Position numbers and translations under genes: made by a program
Notes under the pieces: generated by a model
Database searches by the model: none
Seen by the model: only the letters and a program-made list of their open reading frames with translations
What the model was told of the DNA's origin: nothing
NCBI RefSeq assembly: GCF_014203535.1
Contig: NZ_JACHJI010000020.1
Location: forward strand, 39,862-103,861
Reading direction: 5' to 3'
Length of the DNA stretch: 64,000 bases
Source of the DNA: Streptomyces griseomycini
GTDB taxonomy: Bacteria > Actinomycetota > Actinomycetes > Streptomycetales > Streptomycetaceae
Shown: positions 58,930-64,000 of the stretch, piece by piece
Layout: every line of letters starts with the position of its first letter
How positions within the stretch are numbered: the stretch's first letter is position 1

Positions 58930-61548
58930 TCACCGCATCAGCAGCCCCGCCGCCTCCGCCGGGTCCTCCGACTCCACCGCGACCAGGCCCAGTTCCGCGC
59001 CGGACGCCAGCAGGCGGTGGCTGGGCAGGATGCGGACCGTGTAGCCGAAGGGCCCCGTGCGGTCGAGCGAGAGCGGGCCCTCGTACACCCAGCGGCCCTC
59101 CTGGTCGGGAGCGCCCACCGGTTTCAGCGGCACGAGGGACGCGTCGGTGATGCGGTCCTCCCCGTCCACCCGCCCGGAGACCGCCTGCACCTCGACGTCG
59201 TCCGGTCCGAGGTCGCCGAGGCCCACCCGGACCCGCAGCGCGAGGGTGGTGCCGAGTTCCACGGTGGCCGTCGTCGCGGACGTCTCGACGTGGTCGACGG
59301 TCACACCGTGCCAGGCACCGCGCACCCTGGCCTTCCACTCCGCCAGGTCGCGCGCCGTGTCCGGGTCCATCGCGCGGTGGGCGTGGGCGGCGGGCGCGTA
59401 CAGGCGCTCGACGTACTCGCGGACCATGCGGCCGGCCAGCACCTTCGGGCCGAGCAGGGCCAGCGTCCGGCGCACCATCTCGATCCAGCGGTCCGGCAGC
59501 CCGCTCTGCCCGCGCTCGTAGAAGCGCGGCGTCACCCGCTGTTCCAGCAGGTCGTACAGGGCGGCGGCCTCTATGTCGTCGCGCCGGTCCGGGTCGGTGC
59601 CCGCACCGTCCGCCGTCGGGATCGACCAGCCGAAGTCGGGCTGGAACCACTCGTCCCACCAGCCGTCCAGGACGGACAGGTTGAGGCAGCCGTTGAGCGC
59701 GGCCTTCATCCCGCTGGTCCCGCACGCCTCCAGCGGCCTGAGCGGGTTGTTCAGCCAGATGTCGCAGCCGGGGTAGAGCTTCTGCGCCATCGCCATGCCG
59801 TAGTCGGGCAGGAACACGATCCGGTGCCGCACGCGCGGGTCGTCGGCGAACCGGACCAGCTCCTGGACGAGCCGCTTGCCGCCGTCGTCCGCCGGGTGCG
59901 CCTTGCCCGCGACCACGATCTGCACCGGCCGCTCGGGGTGCAGCAGCAGGTCCATCAGCCGGTCCCGGTCGCGCAGCATCAGCGTCAGCCGCTTGTACGA
60001 CGGGACGCGCCGCGCGAACCCGATGGTCAGCACGTCCGGGTCGAGCACCCCGTCGATCCAGCCCAGCTCGGCCGCGGCGGCGCCGCGCTGGCGCCAGGAG
60101 GCGCGCAGCCGCTCGCGCACCTCCGTCACCAGCAGCCGGCGCAGGGACCGGCGCAGCTCCCAGATGTCCTGGTCGGGGATGTCCGCGACGGAGTCCCAGC
60201 GGTCCGAGTCGCCGACGCTCAGGGCCTCCTCGGCGCGCTGGGCGCCGATCTGCCGGGCGCCGAGCCGGAACACCTCGGGGGCGACCCAGGTGGGCGCGTG
60301 CACGCCGTTGGTCACGGAGGTGATGGGCACCTCCTCGGGGTCGAACCCCGGCCAGAGCCCGGCGAACATCTCACGGCTGACGTTTCCGTGCAGCAGGGAG
60401 ACGCCGTTGGCGCGCTGGGCGAGGCGCAGGCCCATCACGGCCATGTTGAACAGGTTGGGCTCGCCGCCGGGGTAGGTCTCCATGCCGAGCCGGAGGATGC
60501 GGTCGACCTCCAGGTGCGGCAGCTCGGCGTGCGGGCCGAAGTGGCGGGCGACCAGTTCGCGGTCGAAGCGGTCGATGCCGGCCGGGACGGGGGTGTGGGT
60601 GGTGAACACGGTTCCCGCCCGGACCGCCTCCAGCGCCGAGTCGAAGTCGAGTCCGGCGGCGCGCAGTTCGGCGATGCGCTCCAGCCCGAGGAAGCCGGCG
60701 TGGCCCTCGTTGGTGTGGAAGACCTCGGGTTCGGGGTGCCCGGTCAGCCTGCAGTACGTGCGCACCGCCCGGACCCCTCCTATGCCGAGCAGCATCTCCT
60801 GGAGCAGCCGGTGCTCGCTGCCGCCGCCGTAGAGCCGGTCGGTGACGCCGCGTTCGCCGAGGTCGTTCTCCTCCACGTCGGAGTCCAGCAGGAGCAGCGG
60901 GACCCTGCCCACCTGGGCCAGCCAGATCCGGGCGCGCAGCGGGCGGTCGCCGGGCAGGGCGAGGGTGACCTGGGCGGGGGTGCCGTCGGCCTCCCTGAGC
61001 TGGTCCAGGGGCAGCTCGTTGGGGTCGAGGACGGGGTAGTGCTCCTGCTGCCAGCCGTCCCGGGACAGGGACTGGCGGAAGTAGCCGTGCCGGTAGAGCA
61101 GGCCGACGCCGACGAGGGGGACGCCGAGGTCGCTGGCGGCCTTGAGGTGGTCGCCGGCCAGGATGCCGAGGCCGCCGGAGTACTGCGGCAGGGCGGCCGT
61201 GATGCCGAACTCCGGGGAGAAGTAGGCGACGGCGGCCGGCAGCCGGTCGGTCTGGGCCTGGTACCAGCGGTCGCCGGTCATGTAGGCGTGCAGATCGTCC
61301 GCGACCGTCCCGAGGCGGTCCAGGAAGTCACGGTTCCCGGCCAGCTCGGCGAGGCGCGCGGGCGGCACGCCGCCCAGCAGCCGTACCGGGTCGCCGCCCG
61401 AGGCGGCCCAGCCCTCGGGATCGACGGAGCGGAACAGGTCGCGGGTCCCGGCGTGCCAGGACCAGCGCAGGTTGCGGGCCAGATCGCTGAGGGGCAGGAG
61501 AGTGTCGGGGAGGACGGGTCGGACGGTGAATCGACGGATCGCCTTCAC
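58930..61548 (-). CDS. glgP: Alpha-glucan (glycogen) phosphorylase
   Basis: GlgP releases glucose-1-phosphate from alpha-1,4-glucan ends. The 872-residue protein is of the actinobacterial type with an N-terminal DUF3417-like domain (LPLSDLARNLRWSWHAGTRDLF). It has SPEFGITAALPQYSGGLGILAGDHLKA-type glucan and phosphate regions, and the PLP lysine in ACGTSGMKAALNG at about 650. GTG at 61548 follows GAGGTGG; a longer frame adds 98 residues of shadow. It is divergent from the subtilisin gene and about 1.75 kb from glgE on the other strand, which fits glycogen turnover. Confidence 0.95.
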   Translation of the reverse strand: MKAIRRFTVRPVLPDTLLPLSDLARNLRWSWHAGTRDLFRSVDPEGWAASGGDPVRLLGGVPPARLAELAGNRDFLDRLGTVADDLHAYMTGDRWYQAQTDRLPAAVAYFSPEFGITAALPQYSGGLGILAGDHLKAASDLGVPLVGVGLLYRHGYFRQSLSRDGWQQEHYPVLDPNELPLDQLREADGTPAQVTLALPGDRPLRARIWLAQVGRVPLLLLDSDVEENDLGERGVTDRLYGGGSEHRLLQEMLLGIGGVRAVRTYCRLTGHPEPEVFHTNEGHAGFLGLERIAELRAAGLDFDSALEAVRAGTVFTTHTPVPAGIDRFDRELVARHFGPHAELPHLEVDRILRLGMETYPGGEPNLFNMAVMGLRLAQRANGVSLLHGNVSREMFAGLWPGFDPEEVPITSVTNGVHAPTWVAPEVFRLGARQIGAQRAEEALSVGDSDRWDSVADIPDQDIWELRRSLRRLLVTEVRERLRASWRQRGAAAAELGWIDGVLDPDVLTIGFARRVPSYKRLTLMLRDRDRLMDLLLHPERPVQIVVAGKAHPADDGGKRLVQELVRFADDPRVRHRIVFLPDYGMAMAQKLYPGCDIWLNNPLRPLEACGTSGMKAALNGCLNLSVLDGWWDEWFQPDFGWSIPTADGAGTDPDRRDDIEAAALYDLLEQRVTPRFYERGQSGLPDRWIEMVRRTLALLGPKVLAGRMVREYVERLYAPAAHAHRAMDPDTARDLAEWKARVRGAWHGVTVDHVETSATTATVELGTTLALRVRVGLGDLGPDDVEVQAVSGRVDGEDRITDASLVPLKPVGAPDQEGRWVYEGPLSLDRTGPFGYTVRILPSHRLLASGAELGLVAVESEDPAEAAGLLMR

Positions 61549-61823
61549 ATTCCACCTCGCGCGGTCGTGAAGGACGCGGTGTGCGTCCGGGCATCGCCAC
61601 CGACAGTACCGGCGCGGGTGCGGTCCGCGCCGGGAGCCGGTGGACACCGTATCCGTCGTACCCCGGCCCAAACGATTCATCTCATGGCGGATATGGCCGA
61701 TTCCGCACCCATGGGCGTCCTTGTGGCGTTCCACCCCGCACGAGACGCTGCCACCCTGGCGTGCCGCCCGCACCGGGTGCTCCCGGCGGCCCGCACGCCG
61801 AGTCGAGGAGGGGAACTCGGACC

Positions 61824-63029
61824 ATGGCACGGACGCGAACACGGCGTCTGCGCCGGGCGGGGGTCATGACGGCGGTGCTGAGCGCCGCGGCGGTCTCGGC
61901 CGCCACCCTGCCCGCGCACGCCGCGCCCCCGCAGGGGCGGATACTCGGCGCCGGCGCACCCGGCTCCGTGACCGGCAGTTACCTGGTGACGCTGGAGGAG
62001 GGGACGCGGGCGCGCTCGGCGGCGGGGAGGGAACTCGTCGAGCGGTACGGGGTGAGAATCAGCCACACCTACGGCACGGCGCTGAACGGCTACGCCGTCC
62101 GCGCCGACGCGAGACGGGCCGGCCGGCTGGCGGCCGACCCCCGGGTCGCCTCGGTCGTCCAGGACACCCGGGTGACCTCGGGCCACACGCAGCGCCACCC
62201 GCCGTCCTGGGGACTGGACCGGATCGACCAGCGGAGCCGGCCGCTGGACGAGCGCTACACCTGGCCGGAGTCGGCGGGCGCCGGGGTGACGGTCTACGTG
62301 ATCGACACCGGCGTCCGGATCTCGCACGAGGACTTCGCCGGACGGGCGCGCCACGGCTGGGACTTCGTGCAGAACGACCGGACCGCGCAGGACGGCAACG
62401 GCCACGGCACGCACGTCGCCGCCATCGCCGCGGGCACGTCGTACGGCGTCGCCAGGAAGGCGGAGATCGTCTCCGTCCGCGTCCTGGACGACACCGGCTC
62501 GGGCACCACCGCCCAGGTGATCGCGGGCATCGACTGGGTGACCCGGAACGCGAGGAAGCCGGCGGTCGCCAACCTCAGCCTGGGCGGGTTCCACAACGAC
62601 CGGCTGAACGCCGCCGTCCGCACCTCCGTCGCGTCCGGCGTCACCTACACGGTCGCCGCGGGCAACGAGGGCGGGCCGGCCGCGCTGTACTCGCCGGCGG
62701 GCGTGCGGCAGGCGATCACGGTGGGCGCGACCGACCGGCAGGACAAGAAACCGGCCTTCTCCAACTACGGTTCGGCGCTCGATCTGTTCGCCCCGGGGGT
62801 GTCGATCACCTCGGCCTCCGCCGCGGGCGACCTCGGACGGGCCACCTCTTCGGGCACGTCGGCGGCGTCCCCGCACGCGGCGGGCGCGGCGGCGCTGTAT
62901 CTCGCCGAGCACCGGCGGGCGACCCCGGCGCAGGTGGCGAAGGCGCTGGTCAGAGGGGCGGCGAGCGGGAAGGTGACCGGCCGCGGGCTCGGTTCGCCGA
63001 ACCGGCTGCTCCAGGTACCGCGCTCCTGA
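61824..63029 (+). CDS. Secreted subtilisin-like serine protease (S8)
   Basis: A 401-residue protease. The basic signal peptide ends near PAHA-APPQ. An I9-type propeptide follows (GSYLVTLEEGTRARS, then ISHTYGTALNGYAV), and then the catalytic domain with D161 (VIDTGVRI), H194 (NGHGTHVAA), the oxyanion asparagine in AAGNEGG and S346 in SSGTSAASPHAAG. The serine motif has Ala where most have Met (GTSMA). ATG at 61824 follows GAGGAGGGG. It lies between divergent glgP and glgE, with its own terminator, so it appears unrelated to glycogen metabolism. Confidence 0.94.
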   Translation: MARTRTRRLRRAGVMTAVLSAAAVSAATLPAHAAPPQGRILGAGAPGSVTGSYLVTLEEGTRARSAAGRELVERYGVRISHTYGTALNGYAVRADARRAGRLAADPRVASVVQDTRVTSGHTQRHPPSWGLDRIDQRSRPLDERYTWPESAGAGVTVYVIDTGVRISHEDFAGRARHGWDFVQNDRTAQDGNGHGTHVAAIAAGTSYGVARKAEIVSVRVLDDTGSGTTAQVIAGIDWVTRNARKPAVANLSLGGFHNDRLNAAVRTSVASGVTYTVAAGNEGGPAALYSPAGVRQAITVGATDRQDKKPAFSNYGSALDLFAPGVSITSASAAGDLGRATSSGTSAASPHAAGAAALYLAEHRRATPAQVAKALVRGAASGKVTGRGLGSPNRLLQVPRS

Positions 63030-63111
63030 CGGCGCCCCGCGCGGCGTCCCGCGGCGCCCCGCGCGGTGGGGCGACCGGGGGCACCGACGGGCGTGGGAGC
63101 GCGCCCACACG

Positions 63112-63144
63112 GACCGGCCCCGTCCTGCCCGGACGGGGCCGGTC
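63112..63144 (+). terminator. Terminator after the subtilisin-like protease gene
   Basis: A 14-bp perfect stem, GACCGGCCCCGTCC with GGACGGGGCCGGTC, around a TGCCC loop, followed by TTGCATG. It separates the protease gene from glgE. Confidence 0.8.
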
Positions 63145-63302
63145 TTGCATGTCGACATACGCGTGAGTAGTTAACAAAGTGCCGGATTGCCCACCCGAAC
63201 AGTGTGGGAAGGCTCCTGCGGGTACACCCCACAGGAACACCACGCAGGACCCACCTCCCCACAGTCATCCGCCCACCCACGTTGACGCGGACAGGAGCGG
63301 TC

Positions 63303-64000
63303 ATGCCCGCCAAGCACCACTCGTCACCCCCTCCGACGCCCGGCGCCCGGACGCCTTCGCGGCGCGGCACCGGAACCCCTCCGCCCCTCCCGGCCGACGC
63401 CGGTCCCGCGCCGTCCGCCGGGCCGGCCCCCACGGCTCCCGCGACCGTCGTGGGGCGCATCCCCGTCCTCGACGTCCGGCCGATGGTCCGGGAGGGGCGC
63501 CGCCCGGCGAAGGCCGTCGTGGGCGAGACGTTCGAGATCTCGGCCACCGTGTTCCGCGAGGGGCACGACGCGGTGGCCGCCGATGTCGTCCTGAGAGACC
63601 CCGAGGGACGCCGGGGGCCGTTCACGCCGATGCGGGAGCTGGCGCCCGGCACGGACCGGTGGGGGGCGACCGTCACCGCCGGCGCGCCCGGGCTGTGGAC
63701 GTACGCCGTGGAGGCGTGGGGCGACCCGGTCACCACCTGGCGGCACCACGCACAGATCAAGATCCCGGCGGGCCTGGACACGGAGGTGGTCCTGGAGGAG
63801 GGCGCCCGGCTGTACGAGCGGGCGGCCGCCGGGGTGCCCGACCCGGACGCGAGGGGCGTCCTCCTCGCCGCCGTGGACGCCCTGCGCGACGAGAGCCGCC
63901 CGGCCGCCACCCGGTTGGCGGCGGCGTTGACGCCTCGGGTGGACGCGGTGCTGGCCCGGTACCCGCTGCGGGAGCTGGTCACCAGCAGCGAGCCGCTGCC
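63303..64000 (+). CDS. glgE: Alpha-1,4-glucan:maltose-1-phosphate maltosyltransferase (partial, 3' end outside window)
   Basis: GlgE extends alpha-glucan with maltose from maltose-1-phosphate. About 232 residues are visible. After a Pro-rich start (residues 1-48) comes the family N domain: RIPVLDVRPMVREGRRPAKAV, then VGETFEISATVFREGHDAVAA, TPMRELAPGTDRWGA and AWGDPVTTWRHHAQIKIPAG. The catalytic GH13 barrel lies beyond the window. ATG at 63303 has GGAGCGG upstream. In other streptomycetes glgE heads a glgE-treS-pep2-glgB cluster; only its start can be seen here. The frame is open to the right edge. Confidence 0.93.
   Translation, partial: MPAKHHSSPPPTPGARTPSRRGTGTPPPLPADAGPAPSAGPAPTAPATVVGRIPVLDVRPMVREGRRPAKAVVGETFEISATVFREGHDAVAADVVLRDPEGRRGPFTPMRELAPGTDRWGATVTAGAPGLWTYAVEAWGDPVTTWRHHAQIKIPAGLDTEVVLEEGARLYERAAAGVPDPDARGVLLAAVDALRDESRPAATRLAAALTPRVDAVLARYPLRELVTSSEPL

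Overview
The window is about 70% GC, codons end mostly in G or C, GTG and TTG starts are common, and short leaders and 4-base stop/start overlaps abound. Together with gene content and order this points to the chromosomal core of a Streptomyces. From memory the order resembles the S. coelicolor stretch running from the gat genes to the glgE cluster; that correspondence is an inference, since nothing was searched. There is no prophage, insertion sequence, CRISPR array, rRNA or tRNA that I can see.

Left part (1-16.2 kb): gatC-gatA-small membrane gene-gatB (tRNA amidotransferase, gatB cut by the window edge); a membrane GGDEF-EAL protein (probable rmdB) carrying a TTA codon; ligA with a half-length MetE-like protein, an SDR oxidoreductase, and a methyltransferase/LOG pair; DUF427 and alpha/beta-hydrolase genes; mnmA and a cysteine desulfurase, with a Tat-type amidase gene and a TPP riboswitch between them. 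The riboswitch faces the 3' end of the desulfurase gene and has no gene downstream on its own strand.

Middle part (16.2-42 kb): small membrane proteins opposite a FabR/DesT-like TetR regulator; a thioesterase and a TRIC-type channel; a five-gene oligopeptide ABC importer; two SseB-like proteins beside a glycine-riboswitch-led gcvT-gcvH-glyA-sdaA run, which together can take glycine through serine to pyruvate; then single genes (HIT-like, GH25, F420 reductase-like, EF-hand, MerR opposite GNAT, an anti-sigma-type ATPase, enoyl-CoA hydratase) and two L,D-transpeptidase lipoproteins separated from the hydratase by an 81-bp tandem repeat.

Right part (42-64 kb): glgX; a NarL-type two-component system with an ABC-2 exporter, separated by a perfect 20-bp palindrome from two consecutive heterodimeric ABC exporters on the other strand. 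The second exporter pair has strikingly complementary loss of ATPase motifs. Then come a secreted M4 metalloprotease, a DUF1990 gene, glgP facing away from a subtilisin-like protease, and the start of glgE. glgX, glgP and glgE link the right end to alpha-glucan/maltose-1-phosphate metabolism.

The observations most worth a second look are the orphan TPP riboswitch opposite the cysteine desulfurase, the exporter whose two halves retain exactly one composite ATP site, palindromic repeats translated inside an exporter linker, the TTA codon in the c-di-GMP gene, and the 20-bp operator-like palindrome between exporter modules.
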